Positions 42,201-48,534 of a stretch of DNA of 64,000 bases are shown in pieces. The stretch is from Flabesymbios commensalis (taxonomy: Eukaryota > Annelida > Polychaeta > Terebellida > Flabelligeridae), in assembly GCA_964017125.1 (NCBI GenBank), contig OZ024905.1, forward strand, positions 39,784,869 through 39,848,868, given 5' to 3'. Position 1 is the first letter of the stretch. Every line of letters starts with the position of its first letter. The position numbers were made by a program, and so were the translations under genes. The notes under the pieces were generated by a model. The model saw only the letters and a list, made by a program, of their open reading frames with translations, was not told where the DNA came from and ran no database searches.

Positions 42201-42568
42201 AAATATGGATAACCCTTTGGTATCCACAGTATATTTATCAACACAATTGAGAGCTGTACGGAATAACCCTTAGATCACTGAGCTATTCAATTTAAAATTT
42301 TAATCATTTGAAGTTGTGTCTCGCTGCCGCGATACACAACTTCAAGTGACTAAAAATGTATGTTATTTATGAAATTTAAGTCCCAATATATATCAGTGTT
42401 TCAAGATTGAAGGCATATTACTTTAACCATCTGGTTATCAGGGGTTGTACAGGTGCTGATAAAAACACAGAATGTCTACTGTAGTCGACAGCAGTGGTCT
42501 AAGGATTAATACAGTGCTATTGTACACAGGGCTATGGCGACACATCTGGAGAGGAGGACTGTACATAG
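25538..42568 (+). CDS. C1orf21-like small acylated protein, five coding exons
   Basis: Joining 25538-25631, 38073-38287, 39137-39204, 41725-41782 and 42530-42568 gives 474 bases, 157 residues plus stop, with every GT–AG junction in register (phases 1, 0, 2, 0). The N-terminus MGCGQSKSASS has Gly2 and Cys3, a classic N-myristoylation and palmitoylation site, so the protein is probably membrane-anchored. The middle is low-complexity and rich in Ser, Pro and charged residues. The C-terminal part reads GSQLEFFRLLDEKIEL, then GYGDTSGEEDCT*. Vertebrate C1orf21 (about 121 residues) begins MGCASAK and ends with SQQEFFRMLDEKIEKG and an acidic tail, so both ends match in order and spacing. Its molecular role is not established. 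Introns are 12.4, 0.85, 2.5 and 0.75 kb and are full of MITEs. No other gene shares the strand nearby. Identity is from remembered family sequence, not a search. Confidence 0.8.
25674..25933. mobile_element. Family A MITE in intron 1
   Basis: TTAACCCTTTCAGTGCGAGG at the left and GGGAGCTGAAAGAGTTTA at the right. It starts only about 40 bp after the exon 1 donor. The interior in reverse shows ATGATTTCAAATTGAAAAAA and TGGTTTATACAAAAATA of the family. Confidence 0.7.
25934..26640. other. Intron 1 spacer
   Basis: AT-rich, with a scrap of family C hairpin near 26087 (TTCGAAGCTGGAATTGC). No exon recognised. Confidence 0.4.
26645..26785 (+). mobile_element. Retroposon 3' end preceding the tetranucleotide array
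   Basis: AGGATTTAGGCGCTATAGAA leads straight into (GATT)n. GCGCTATA… followed by a tetranucleotide tail is the usual look of a LINE or SINE 3' end in invertebrates. The body upstream is not identifiable. Confidence 0.35.
26786..27441. repeat. Tetranucleotide array (GATT)n then (GTTT)n, 0.66 kb
   Basis: About ten GATT units are followed by some 140 GTTT units. The array is interrupted twice by poly-T (about 27029-27055 and 27238-27263), each followed by GTGTGTG and TTTGTATGTATGTATG, which indicates an internal duplication of about 210 bp. All three plus frames and one minus frame are open for over 200 codons (repeating CLFV or NKQT); these are artefacts of the period. Confidence 0.95.
27696..27778. 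mobile_element. Family E palindrome
   Basis: TACACTCAACCAGTG and CACTGGTTGAGTGTA ends, arms TTGTAATGTCGGTCCAGCG / GTGGACCGACATTACAA, centre CGCAGACGG. Ends differ from the CAGCAAACAC type, but the centre is the same. Confidence 0.7.
27779..28660. other. Intron 1 spacer with SINE tail scrap
   Basis: Contains a GC-rich patch with C runs at about 27866-27920. A 26-bp SINE tail fragment (AATGAAATGAATCGGGCTTT) near 28110 is flanked by AGGAGAA on both sides. No exon seen. Confidence 0.4.
28669..28897. repeat. Local tandem duplication, about 134-bp offset
   Basis: GTAATTTCACTTTAAACAAG, TTATGTCATCA and CATTATCGAAACAATATGTA TATCAAAT occur at 28669-28757 and again at 28803-28897. The following ATGTACTTTTATAGGGAGAG occurs after the first copy (near 28765). 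After the second copy it appears only beyond the 28898-29687 insertion. Confidence 0.75.
28898..29687. mobile_element. 790-bp non-autonomous DNA transposon
   Basis: 22-bp identical inverted ends (CATAGACATCGAGGGAATGG … CCATTCCCTCGATGTCTATG). Flanked by TCAAAT at 28892-28897 and 29689-29694, with one extra base on the right. The neighbouring duplicate copy at 28749-28790 lacks it and gives the empty site. No open frame; superfamily not assigned. Confidence 0.8.
29820..30230. repeat. Dispersed repeat rich in CTTGAAAAG words
   Basis: GGGGCCTTAAAAGACTTGAA, AAGGCCTTGAAAGAGCTTGA and GGGGCCTTGAAAGACTTTTA recur irregularly. Class unknown; no protein. Confidence 0.4.
30461..30632 (+). mobile_element. 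tRNA-derived SINE with 9-bp target duplication
   Basis: Body 30470-30623 is flanked by TACCAAGGT at 30461-30469 and 30624-30632. It holds AGCGTGCTCGGCCTCAGACC, box B GGGCTCGAATTTCGATTCC, and a CCCGATTCATTTCAT tail. It is nearly identical to the 5416-5566 copy, implying recent activity. Confidence 0.85.
30633..31384. other. Intron 1 spacer, no feature seen
   Basis: AT-rich sequence, no repeat termini or protein-like frame recognised. Confidence 0.4.
31385..31430. mobile_element. Family A MITE right end
   Basis: GTCTAAAGTCGGTCTCCGCA CCGAAAGGGGTAA matches the right arm of family A; the rest is missing. Confidence 0.5.
31637..31857. mobile_element. TTAA-type MITE, family B
   Basis: CTAACCCTTTATCTGCTAAG to AGGTCCTTAACGGG. 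The hairpin is CACTTGGAGTTGTGGGTCGC / GCAAGCCCCAACTCCGCGTG, with CAAATAACTGTTATTGGATA inside. Confidence 0.75.
31987..32063. mobile_element. CGTC-type palindrome (family F)
   Basis: CGTCACCTTGGTATTAAAGG and the hairpin GGTGGTATCTGCCACTT / AAGTGGCAGATACCACC. The distal right arm (AATAGCCCGGGGAGG) is diverged. Confidence 0.65.
32264..32695 (+). repeat. tRNA-like head plus 190-bp tandem duplication
   Basis: GGGGTGTCCGAGCGGGATTG at 32267 looks like the 5' end of a Leu/Ser-type tRNA. Two tandem copies of a unit of about 190 bp follow (32312-32501, 32502-32691). They share TTAATGTGG, TGGTGTGTAAT, TTTTTGTAGAT and GATTGTTAT. Each ends in a tRNA-3'-like piece; the second reads GGGTTCGAATCTGCCTGACA CC, whose GACACC pairs with GGTGTC of the head. 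Probably a tRNA-derived SINE with a duplicated body; a working tRNA is excluded by the 370-bp gap. Confidence 0.4.
33042..33592. mobile_element. TTAA-type element, family I
   Basis: TTAAAGCAGCCCCTTGGGAT at the left and ATCCCAAGGGGTCCCTTTAA at the right. It is the opposite-orientation counterpart of 15388-16026 (shared ATCATGTTTTTATTTTTTTC, TAGGCTATATAGCTT). A family E-like centre (GGCATCGGCCCAGCGTTGGG) sits inside. Confidence 0.75.
33632..33813 (-). mobile_element. tRNA-derived SINE, full-length head
   Basis: On the minus strand: GGAGCCTCCGTGACCGAGAG GTAGCGTGCTCGGCCTCAG, then box B GGGTTTGAATTTCGAATCC, then the shared body and the AAAGCCCGATTCATTTCATT tail. This copy defines the 5' end of the family. 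Confidence 0.85.
33814..35270. other. Intron 1 spacer with family E relic
   Basis: A family E centre (TTTTAACGTTGGGCCAGCGT CGCAGACGGG) lies at about 34922-34949. No exon recognised; open frames near 34684-35034 are not protein-like. Confidence 0.45.
35277..35508 (-). mobile_element. SINE whose tail became a (TGAA)n microsatellite
   Basis: On the minus strand the head GGGAGTCTCTGTGTGACCTA and box B-like CGAATTTATTTCGAATTCTG precede the body (CCTGTATGTGCACAAAAGTG). The tail is an uninterrupted run of about 18 TTCA units (plus-strand 35278-35351). Other copies have only two or three tail units. Confidence 0.75.
35592..35822. mobile_element. TTAA-type MITE, family C, intact TTAA sites
   Basis: TTAACCTTTTCACTACC … GAAGTCAAAGGGTTAA. 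The hairpin TCATTTGAAGCTGGAAATTG / CAATTCCAGCTTCAAATGA is perfect. An extra small inverted piece (GACGGAAATTTCCGTC) lies near 35617. Confidence 0.85.
35823..36340. other. Intron 1 spacer
   Basis: One family E arm (ACGTTGACCCAACATTAAAC) near 35891. No exon seen. Confidence 0.4.
36345..37023 (-). mobile_element. LINE ORF2 C-terminal part with 3' end
   Basis: The minus strand is open from about 37023 to 36467. It encodes SLTRNLLFKLGFADVWTAQG, RFLNICKQRLHDQFIQGWFG, KYRYAMCKFFARNHRLAIVS GRW and a zinc-knuckle-like KRLCQHCQELEDEYHFILIC. This is the usual RT-distal region of invertebrate LINEs, with a C-x2-C … H-x4-C finger. The 3' UTR continues to TATGCTCACAGGCCGCTGGG CC…GAAATAAA at about 36349. 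The element is 5' truncated and lies antisense in intron 1 of the C1orf21-like gene. Confidence 0.8.
37024..37294. other. Intron 1 spacer
   Basis: No feature recognised. Confidence 0.35.
37295..37565. mobile_element. Old inverted-repeat element
   Basis: AGAGTGACCAGTCACC … AAGTAGCCA at the left mirrors TGGCTACTTGGTCACTGAC at the right. The interior carries AGTAGCCAAAGC / AATAGCCAATTTGGCT words. Diverged; class not assigned. Confidence 0.4.
37640..37860. mobile_element. Family C MITE interrupted by a family F palindrome
   Basis: ATTTTAATTGGGTGGGAG … CATCATTTGAAGCTGG on one side and CAGCAATTCCAGCTTAAAAT GAG on the other are the two arms of the family C hairpin. They are separated by 37723-37798. 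Confidence 0.7.
37723..37798. mobile_element. 76-bp family F palindrome with ATTT target duplication
   Basis: CGTCGCCTCGGAGCTAAAGG ATCCTATCTGCCACT and its complement form a perfect hairpin around CTAACGAG. ATTT occurs at 37719-37722 and 37799-37802. Inserted in the loop region of a family C MITE. Confidence 0.8.
37865..38045 (-). mobile_element. Family A MITE abutting exon 2
   Basis: Reverse-orientation interior (AATGCCAGTAGACCCATACC, ATTCAAATGAAGAGGACACA GC, GGTTTATACAAAAATATTTG) ending GCGTTGTAAGGGCTAAACC. It stops about 28 bp before the exon 2 acceptor. Confidence 0.65.
38073..38287 (+). CDS. C1orf21-like exon 2
   Basis: Begins after TTTGATTACAG and ends before GTGCGA in phase 0. It encodes DRPSSTEFMVDPMTPSGEEV, RTSRSPMSVSDRDVRAESAS and NGNMLKRAADQPEQ. 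The acceptor is a tandem CAGCAG, so a 3-base alternative start at 38076 is possible. A family A MITE ends about 28 bp upstream. Confidence 0.75.
38325..38740. mobile_element. Family B MITE, diverged, with interior insertion
   Basis: TTAACCCTTTAAGTGCTATG … CGGATAAAGGGTTATT. ATAGTTATTGAGAATGAAAT GTG and CATCCACTTTGTTGTGGATC are family B landmarks. About 200 bp of unrelated sequence separates the left end from these. Confidence 0.5.
39137..39204 (+). CDS. C1orf21-like exon 3
   Basis: Acceptor ATTTTTTCAG, donor GTGAGT. Encodes DRPPLKTAFKDRNFSPASLQ INS, ending in phase 2. Too short to appear as a long open frame; it was found by register and splice sites. Confidence 0.75.
39570..39960. mobile_element. 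Family D MITE, rearranged
   Basis: The hairpin CATCCACTACAAGCCGCGAA TTGC / CTCGACTTGTAATGGATGAA is at about 39591-39648. The downstream family sequence (ACCCTT…GTAGGAAAATTAATTCTG; then TAAGAAATAAAGTCATTTTC, GATGCTTCGATGCATC) is present in partly repeated form. Confidence 0.6.
39970..40140 (-). mobile_element. Family A MITE, reverse orientation
   Basis: CGCCGCACTGAAAAAAAC, GACCGTGTAGACATAACACA GG, ATTTGAAATTGAAAAAAAAC and TCTCCATGGTTTATACAAAA are the family A interior in reverse. Confidence 0.6.
40325..40563. mobile_element. TTAA-type MITE, family C
   Basis: TCAACCCTTGTCCTGCTGGA … GGCATAGCAGGCCAAGGGTT AA. The hairpin is shortened (TCATTTGAAGCTGGAAATTG CG then TTGCTTCAAATGA). The interior TAGACATGTCTAAAATTAAA is shared with 21.5 kb. 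Confidence 0.8.
40745..41245. mobile_element. Family B MITE split by a family D insertion
   Basis: Left piece: TAACTCTTTCACTGATAATC ACGACTTTAATCATTTTC. Right piece: ATCACAGTTATCATGGTTAT TGGGAATGAAATG and the hairpin AGAAGTTGCGGGTTGCGGTA / GCGGCTCAGACAACTTTAAG. The two pieces join at the TTAA used by 40802-41053. Confidence 0.7.
40802..41053. mobile_element. TTAA-type MITE, family D, intact
   Basis: TTAA at 40802-40805 and 41050-41053. Ends CCCTTTCAGGCCTGAATT and GGGGGCCTAAAGGG. The hairpin CATCTTCATCCACTACAAGC … CTTGTAGTGGATGAAGATG is near perfect. It lies within intron 3, nested in family B. Confidence 0.85.
41400..41460. mobile_element. Family A end fragment
   Basis: TTTCAGCGCGGGGAACGTCT TTAGATTCTGAAGTC resembles the family A terminal hairpin, without the remainder. 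Confidence 0.4.
41725..41782 (+). CDS. C1orf21-like exon 4 (conserved core)
   Basis: Acceptor TTTTGTTATCAG, donor GTATGT. Encodes NITGSQLEFFRLLDEKIEL, the most conserved part of the family. Confidence 0.8.
42025..42203. mobile_element. Family C MITE, right part
   Basis: CAGATTCAAATGACGAAAAA … ATAGACTCACATCTG … CAGCAGCACAAGGGTTAA; the left end is missing. Lies in intron 4. Confidence 0.65.
42263..42440. mobile_element. Family B MITE near exon 5
   Basis: TAACCCTTAGATCACTGAGC with the hairpin TTTGAAGTTGTGTCTCGCTG / CGCGATACACAACTTCAAGTG. It ends about 90 bp before the terminal exon. Confidence 0.65.
42530..42568 (+). CDS. C1orf21-like terminal coding exon
   Basis: Acceptor TATTGTACACAG. Encodes GYGDTSGEEDCT and a TAG stop. 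Short and acidic, matching the acidic C-terminus of the family. Confidence 0.75.
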   Translation, partial: GYGDTSGEEDCT

Positions 42569-42662
42569 CAGCAGGAGGAGCAGGCAGCAGGCAGCAGGCA
42601 GCAGAGAGAGTTTGGGAAAAACAAGGCGGGAATAATACTGAGAGATAGTCATAGAAGCCAGA

Positions 42663-42676
42663 TAATAAAATGAATA
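42663..42676 (+). terminator. Candidate polyadenylation signals
   Basis: AATAAAATGAATAAA about 95 bp after the C1orf21-like stop supplies two AATAAA hexamers. Usage cannot be seen from sequence. Confidence 0.35.
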
Positions 42677-42889
42677 AAAAGGTGAGGAGGATATCGGCGG
42701 CGCTGGCGGCGTGTACATCCCCCACAGGATTCCTGCTGAGCTCTCCTACACTATAGACAGACGTGGATGACGCAGAACGGCGGCGGCCGCGGAGAAAAAA
42801 CACCAGCTAACGGCAAGGTTATGGCGGAAAAAAACACTGATATTTATTACAGCCAGGGGAATGCAAGCCATCAGGCTGGGGGTTCTGTA

Positions 42890-43735
42890 AAAGACGTGCA
42901 GTGAGCATGTCCTCAGCACGTGCAGTGAGTCATGGCATGTCCTAAACACGTGCAGTGAGTCATGGCATGCCCTAAACACGTGCAGTGAGTCATGGCATGT
43001 CCTCAGCACGAGTAGTGAGTCATGACATGTCCTAAACACGTTCAGTGAGTCATGGCATGTCCTTAATACGTGCAGTGAGTCATGGCATGTCATAAACACG
43101 TGCAGTGAGTCATGACATGTCCTAAACACATACAGTGAGTCATGGCATGTCCTAAACACGTGCAATGAGTCATAGCATGTCCTAAATAGGTGCAATGAGT
43201 CATGGCATGTCCTAAATACGTACAGTGATTCATGGCATGTCCTCAGCACGAGCAGTGAGTCATGACATGGCCTAAACACGTGCAGTGAGTCATGGCATGT
43301 CCTTAATACGTGCAATGAGTCATGGCATGTCATGAGCACGTGCAGTGAGTCATGACATATCCTAAACACGTGCAGTGAGTCATGTCATGTCCTAACACGT
43401 GAAGTGAGTCATGGCATGTCCTGAACACAGTGAGTCATGACATGTCATAACACGTGAAGTGAGTCTGACATGTCCTAAACACGCGCAGTGAGTCATGACA
43501 TGTCCTAAACACGTGCAGTGAGTCATGGCATGTCCTAAATAGGTACAATTAGTCATGGCATGTCCTAAACACGTGTAGTGAGTCATGGCATGTCCTGAAC
43601 ACGTGCTGTGAGTCATAGCATTTCTTAAACACGTGCAGTGAGTCATGGCATTTCCTAAACACGTGCAATAAGTCATGACATGTCCTGAACACTTGTAGAG
43701 AGTCATGGCATGTCCTGAGAATGTGCAGTTTGTTA
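42890..43735. repeat. Minisatellite, 30-bp unit with E-box and AP-1 words
   Basis: About 27 copies of CACGTGCAGTGAGTCATGGC ATGTCCTAAA. Most units contain CACGTG (E-box) and TGAGTCA (AP-1/TRE). The minus frame reads a repeating HDSLHVFRTC, an artefact of a 30-bp period being a multiple of three. The array lies 0.3-1.2 kb beyond the C1orf21-like stop. Confidence 0.9.
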
Positions 43736-44095
43736 TATGTGCAATATGGCTGGATGATTCTGTCTGTTATGATTTTTCCAGATCATCATGATGTCTGACA
43801 TGCCCGGTTCCTTCTTGAGCATCATATGAATGTCTCGCTGTGTTATGTGTAATTGTACGCTGAGTCTTGCTGTGCTCTGACCGAGTGCACGGCTGTATAT
43901 ATTTGCTGTGCTCTCTGTAACTCAGACTCAGATTCAGTGCACGGTTGTGTCTTGCTGTGTTCTGTGTGAGTGCTCAGTTGTGTTTCTATGCTCTCAGAGT
44001 GCACGATTACATCCCTGTGATCTCCTCTATTCCATCTGTTTACCTGGAGACAATGGTAGCGTACACGGACAATCTCAGCACTGGATCATGCAGTT
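43736..44095. other. Spacer, no feature seen
   Basis: Diffuse repetition of GCTGTGCTCT / CACGGCTG words at 43840-44000, possibly a worn tandem repeat. No gene. Confidence 0.35.
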
Positions 44096-44196
44096 CCCAG
44101 CAAACACGAGTTGTCCACCCAATGTTGTTTTAATGTTGGGCCAGAGTCTACGACGCTGACCCAACATTAAAACAACTTTGTGTCAATCCCCCTGGG
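44096..44196. mobile_element. Family E palindrome
   Basis: CCCAGCAAACACGAGTTGTC, arms TGTTTTAATGTTGGGCCAG / CTGACCCAACATTAAAACA, centre GTCTACGACG. Confidence 0.7.
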
Positions 44197-44237
44197 ATGA
44201 TTCCAGAAAGCCAATCACAAAAAAGACATGGATGTCG

Positions 44238-44305
44238 TCACAGTGTTGTCTCAATGCTGAGTCACCATCGTAAACGTTGACCCAGCATTGAGACAACTTT
44301 GTTGT
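44238..44305. mobile_element. Family E palindrome, second of a pair
   Basis: TTGTCTCAATGCTGAGTCA … TGACCCAGCATTGAGACAA with centre CCATCGTAAACG. Forty bp from the preceding copy; a further relic lies at 44820-44875. Confidence 0.65.
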
Positions 44306-44509
44306 CAAGTTAACTTCTGTATGCTGGCTTGTGGTGCTCTCCAAAATTGATTTATTGTAAGTGTTTTTCGCTTACTGTCTGGGATCCGCCTCTGCTTCCC
44401 AACTTCTGTAGCTTATAGGAATTAAAAGAGCTACTCCCACTATGAAATATCCTCAAATAGCTAAAATACATAAGGAATTTTAAAGAACGTATTTATGTAT
44501 TATTAGGTT

Positions 44510-44625
44510 TCTTTTGATTTATTGATTTGAAGCTGGAACTGAACAGTTCATCAATCTCCAACTTGCAAGAAGTAAAAAGTCAATCAACTGTTTGGTTTCA
44601 AAATGATTGTTGCAAGGGCTAAATT
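44510..44625. mobile_element. Family C relic
   Basis: ATTGATTTGAAGCTGGAACT … CCAACTTGCAAG … TTGCAAGGGCTAAA keeps the outline of the family C hairpin and right end. Confidence 0.4.
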
Positions 44626-44879
44626 TCTATTCTTGACTAAATAGCTTTAATCTGCTAAGCTGTCTGTACCAGTACTTTGTCAGTAAAATTGTTGTTTAAA
44701 GATGCTACAGACGTTTTACATCCTACGTTCATTGTTGGAGGGCACATTGTTCACAAGAGTCCATGTCAGCAGTTAGCATTTGTTCATTAAGCCGGACTAC
44801 AGTAACCACCAGTTTTATGTTGATCCAATAATGAGACATTGTTGCAGACGATGGCCCAGCATTGAACCAGCATATGCCT

Positions 44880-45335
44880 AGATATGCCAATAGCTCTCAT
44901 TTGCTATATACACAGACGTGTACAGTGCTTAGCCCCACGGACCACTGCAGGTATTATACTTCATGTTCACACCCCTCACTGCCTCTCTGTGAAATAATCA
45001 GCCCATCATTCAGGCCGCAACCTCACACAAAGTACAGCATCCATGCAGCCATTTTGTAAAAAACATCCCAGTGTAATGAAGAAGAAACTGAAAGCCGGAG
45101 GAACTTCGAAGAAACTGGGCCCACATGAATGTAGCAGCACTGGCCCACTGTCAAATGGCTCCTGCAAGATGACCCCACATTTCCGTTGTGCCTGCTTCGT
45201 CTACCTTTCTTTGTGTAATCATTGATAACCTGTACATATATCTTCTCTGTGTTATGACTACTCTGTCGGTGTGTGCTAACAGAGCTCTGCTATACCGCCA
45301 AACACAAGGTGATCTGTCCGCCAAGCAAACTCACT
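44880..45335. other. Spacer, no feature seen
   Basis: No convincing exon or repeat. Confidence 0.35.
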
Positions 45336-45339
45336 ATAT

Positions 45340-45415
45340 CGTCCGCTTGGATATGAAAGGGTGTATCTGCCACTTGGTAAAGTGGCAGATACACCCTTTC
45401 ATATCTCAGGGGACG
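45340..45415. mobile_element. CGTC-type palindrome (family F), ATAT flanks
   Basis: CGTCCGCTTGGATATGAAAG GGTGTATCTGCCACTT and its complement ending CTCAGGGGACG. ATAT at 45336-45339 and 45416-45419 would be a 4-bp target duplication, like ATTT at 37719. Confidence 0.75.
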
Positions 45416-45830
45416 ATATGTATGACAGTGAGAATACGTAAGTTATGTGTTCTTGATGACAGTGAGTTAACCTGTCTTCAACAAACTGAAGCTGCGGGAT
45501 GCGCCTGTCAGATACAGCTTCAACAGACTGAAAAGAACACAACAAAAGCTCACATGCATCACATTTGTATCTATAGATCGATGTTGTATTATATGTGAAT
45601 ACGTTTTGGGATCAAAATGATTCTCACATTTGTTTATCTTTGTGTCAGTGAAGCCATGGATGATTAGATACAGACTTGATAATTTATGGTGAAGCTATCA
45701 CATTTCATACATAAAGACTTACATTATCGTCTGTGGTTTATAAATCCACGATCGTATTGCTCTGTCTCGTCCTCTTCGTAAAGTAAAGTGAAATAATCTT
45801 TACATTTAAGGTTCTGTCGTCGCATTTAAC

Positions 45831-45920
45831 CCTTATTTTGCCGAATTGTTTGTTTCTAATTTTCATTCATTTAAAGTTGGAATTGCTAACGCAATTTCTA
45901 GCTTTAAATGACGAAATCCC
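45831..45920. mobile_element. Family C MITE, left part
   Basis: TTAACCCTTATTTTGCCGAA, hairpin TCATTTAAAGTTGGAATTGC / GCAATTTCTAGCTTTAAATGA. The right part is replaced by family G sequence. Confidence 0.65.
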
Positions 45921-45924
45921 TTGG

Positions 45925-46139
45925 GTTTTTATTTTGGACAACCATGTCAAAAATAAGAAATACGGGAGTTTCGTTTCTATATAGCCTAACTGGTAAATTC
46001 GCAGCACAAAGAAATAAAATAAAAATTGCAGTTGTAGTCTACATGATCTATGGAGATGTTTACATCATATGGTCATATTAAAAAGCAAAAATAAAATCAC
46101 CGATTTTTTTATGATTTTAGCCTGAGCCAGTCCCTTTAA
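45925..46139. mobile_element. Family G element, right half
   Basis: GACAACCATGTCAAAAATAA, CTAACTGGTAAATTCGCAGC, ATGTTTACATCATATGGTCA and GCCTGAGCCAGTCCCTTTAA. Only one arm is kept, so the fold-back is lost. Confidence 0.7.
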
Positions 46140-46360
46140 CCCTGTGAACCCTGACGATGCATCAAAGCATCATCCTTTCTGAACAATGACTTATTTTTCT
46201 AAAACCTGGAGGTTTTAGAATGACAATTTTCATGGAGCTCATTTAATATTATCATTTTATATTTGTCACCCACTTCAAGTTATCTTCATCTACTACAAGT
46301 GAATTCGCGGCTTGTAGTGGATGAAGATGACAATGTAAATTCAGACTTGAAATGGTTGAA
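46136..46360. mobile_element. TTAA-type MITE, family D
   Basis: TTAACCCTGTGAACCCTGAC GATGCATCAAAGCATCATCC; hairpin TCTTCATCTACTACAAGTG / TTGTAGTGGATGAAGATGA. Shares its left TTAA with the family G right end. Confidence 0.75.
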
Positions 46361-46383
46361 ACACACATACGGTTGTAAGCTCT

Positions 46384-46669
46384 GGGACCGTTTTCTCGTG
46401 AAGATCACCTAACTTTAGGATTTTTCCGCAACTTTAAAATGCGAAACTCCGTAACTGCGGAATTCCGTAAATCGCTATTCTCAAACTATTTGCGGAAAAC
46501 TGTAGTTGCAGAGTTCCGCATCCTAACTTTTATACAAAACACTCCATTTTTTCATAGAATTTAGGGCACCCGCAAAGTTCCGCATCGTAAAAAAAAAGCG
46601 GAAATATTTGCGGAAATTCCAAAAATCTACGATGCGGAACTCCGTAAATGGTCACGAGAATACGGCCCC
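46384..46669. mobile_element. Inverted-repeat element with GCGGAA / TTCCGC words
   Basis: GGGACCGTTTTCTCGTGA at the left and TCACGAGAATACGGCCCC at the right are inverted. The interior repeats TTCCGCA, AACTCCGTAA and GATGCGGAACTCCGTAA in both orientations. Superfamily unknown. Confidence 0.65.
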
Positions 46670-46862
46670 AGGTCTGCATATTAAATGTCATTCTGAACTG
46701 GGTGGTGTATGTTATTAATTAATTAATTGTTATTTGTTATCATTATTTCGTGTTGACAGCCATTGCATCGTTCTGTATCTGTAACCAATGTTATGTTACC
46801 CTTTAACTATAAAACTATATTTTTTCTCAGACAGGTTCCCGAACATTTCTTTAGTAAGGTGA

Positions 46863-47087
46863 TTAACCCTTAAAGCGCTGAAGCATTTTTATATAAATCA
46901 AGAGAACAAAAGGTTATTTTATATCATCATAAATGTCCTAGTCAGATTTTTGAAGTTTCCGCTTCATTTGAATACCTATGTTATGGGTCTACGGCCATAT
47001 TTATAAATATTTCCCTCCTTCAGTGCGGGGGTCTACATTAGACGTCAGAACCTGACGTATAAAGTAGGTCCCTGCACTGAAAGGGTA
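46863..47087. mobile_element. TTAA-type MITE, family A
   Basis: TTAACCCTTAAAGCGCTGAA … CCCTGCACTGAAAGGG with GACGTCAGAACCTGACGT at the hairpin tip and ATACCTATGTTATGGGTCTA inside. Confidence 0.8.
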
Positions 47088-47518
47088 AATAATAAACTTT
47101 TTCACCTTGCCATTTTCTACTATTTTCTACTAAATGCAAAGCTTAAAAAACTGATTTATCTAGCATTGTAGAAAGATCGCTGTAGATGATTTTATGACCA
47201 GTAACATCGGGATTAGTCAGCAAAAGCTACGTAGAGGAGTCTGATTTTTAGAGACTGAATAGATTAGTAATTTATTATCTGATATTTTATTAACATTTTT
47301 TTATTATCTCAATTGGGACCTAGCTGGGTAATTGGATGTAGCTTCTTTAAATAGACGTAGGTTTAGACGTTACCTTTTGTTGAAAAGTGATGGTAACGTG
47401 AGTCACTGTATTTATATTGTACAGCATCATAGAGCAGTACCCAGGCTGGAATACAGTATGTATATAGTATTATACAAAATACAATTATTCACCCATTTGG
47501 CGTGGCGGATATGATTTT

Positions 47519-47768
47519 CAAACCTTAAATAGCTGAATATTTTTTTATAAAAACTCATGAAGACCGAAGGGTTTTATTCAATTCGAAATCATCATAAATG
47601 TCTCGGTTAGTTCTTTCTGATTCATTTGAATACCTATGTTATGGGTCTAAGGCCATTTAAATATTTTTCACTCTTTACTGCGCGGGGATAGACTTTAGTC
47701 GTCAGAATCTGACGTCTACAGACGTCAGATTCTGACGACTAAAGTCTATCCCCGCACTGTAATGACTA
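47519..47768. mobile_element. TTAA-type MITE, family A, long hairpin
   Basis: The hairpin of about 75 bp (CGCGGGGATAGACTTTAGTC … GACTAAAGTCTATCCCCGC) is essentially perfect around GTCTACAGAC. The left end is AACCTTAAATAGCTG. Confidence 0.8.
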
Positions 47769-48015
47769 ACCCTTGTGCGGCTGAGACCGTATAAATATAC
47801 ATTTTCACGCAACTTTTAGACTAAATGAAATACCACTAAAATGTGTAACACATTTTTCCGTAGATGCTCTGTTAATCAAATAATGCAATTTGGGAGATGT
47901 CTATTTTTCACAAATAACATTACTTTTCATTCATTTGAAGCTGGAAATTGCGTCAGCAATTCGTACTTCAAATGACTGAAAAATAATCACTAAAATTTAG
48001 CAGCCCAAGGATTAA
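47766..48015. mobile_element. TTAA-type MITE, family C
   Basis: CTAACCCTTGTGCGGCTGAG … TAGCAGCCCAAGGATTAA. Hairpin CATTTGAAGCTGGAAATTGC / GTCAGCAATTCGTACTTCAAATG. Directly abuts the preceding family A copy. Confidence 0.75.
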
Positions 48016-48534
48016 CATCCAGCTTCGCTTAGCTAAATTATTCAACGATTTTCAATCAGAATCAGAAATGGTGCATGCGAAAAGAACGTTTGATTCAGTG
48101 TGAAGCAACAGGGATCCTTGGAAGACCTACTGTTGTGCATCCAAACATATGAGAAAAGTATAATCACTTTCAAAATGGAGATATCAACTGACTACGTTAT
48201 TATATTTTGTCGAACTACTATTTGTGTATTTCATCATACAAGAATGCAAATCCCATTCACATCTCAAATTGCATTAAAATGAAATAAAAAACCCGGGTGT
48301 TATTAGTGTCAAAACCGCCAAAGTGCACAGCCTTGCAATCCAGACTCTCGACAATACTTGTATTCATGCGTTTCCTCGCATTTATACCTTTCACAATGTA
48401 AACTGTTATTTTACAATGAGCTTTACTTGAATGATACAGATTGCTTGAAAGGTGTTAATTTATTTCAGCTAATAATTATGACAAATACTTTTTATCTGTT
48501 TACTGTCTCAATGTGTCTAAACGGCTTTGAGTGA

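Noticed and set aside
42746-43706. Long minus frames reading HDSLHVFRTC-like repeats
   Set aside because: They are the translation of a 30-bp minisatellite whose period is a multiple of three.
45188-45598. Plus frame of 136 codons
   Set aside because: It passes through the family F palindrome at 45340-45415 and reads repeat sequence.
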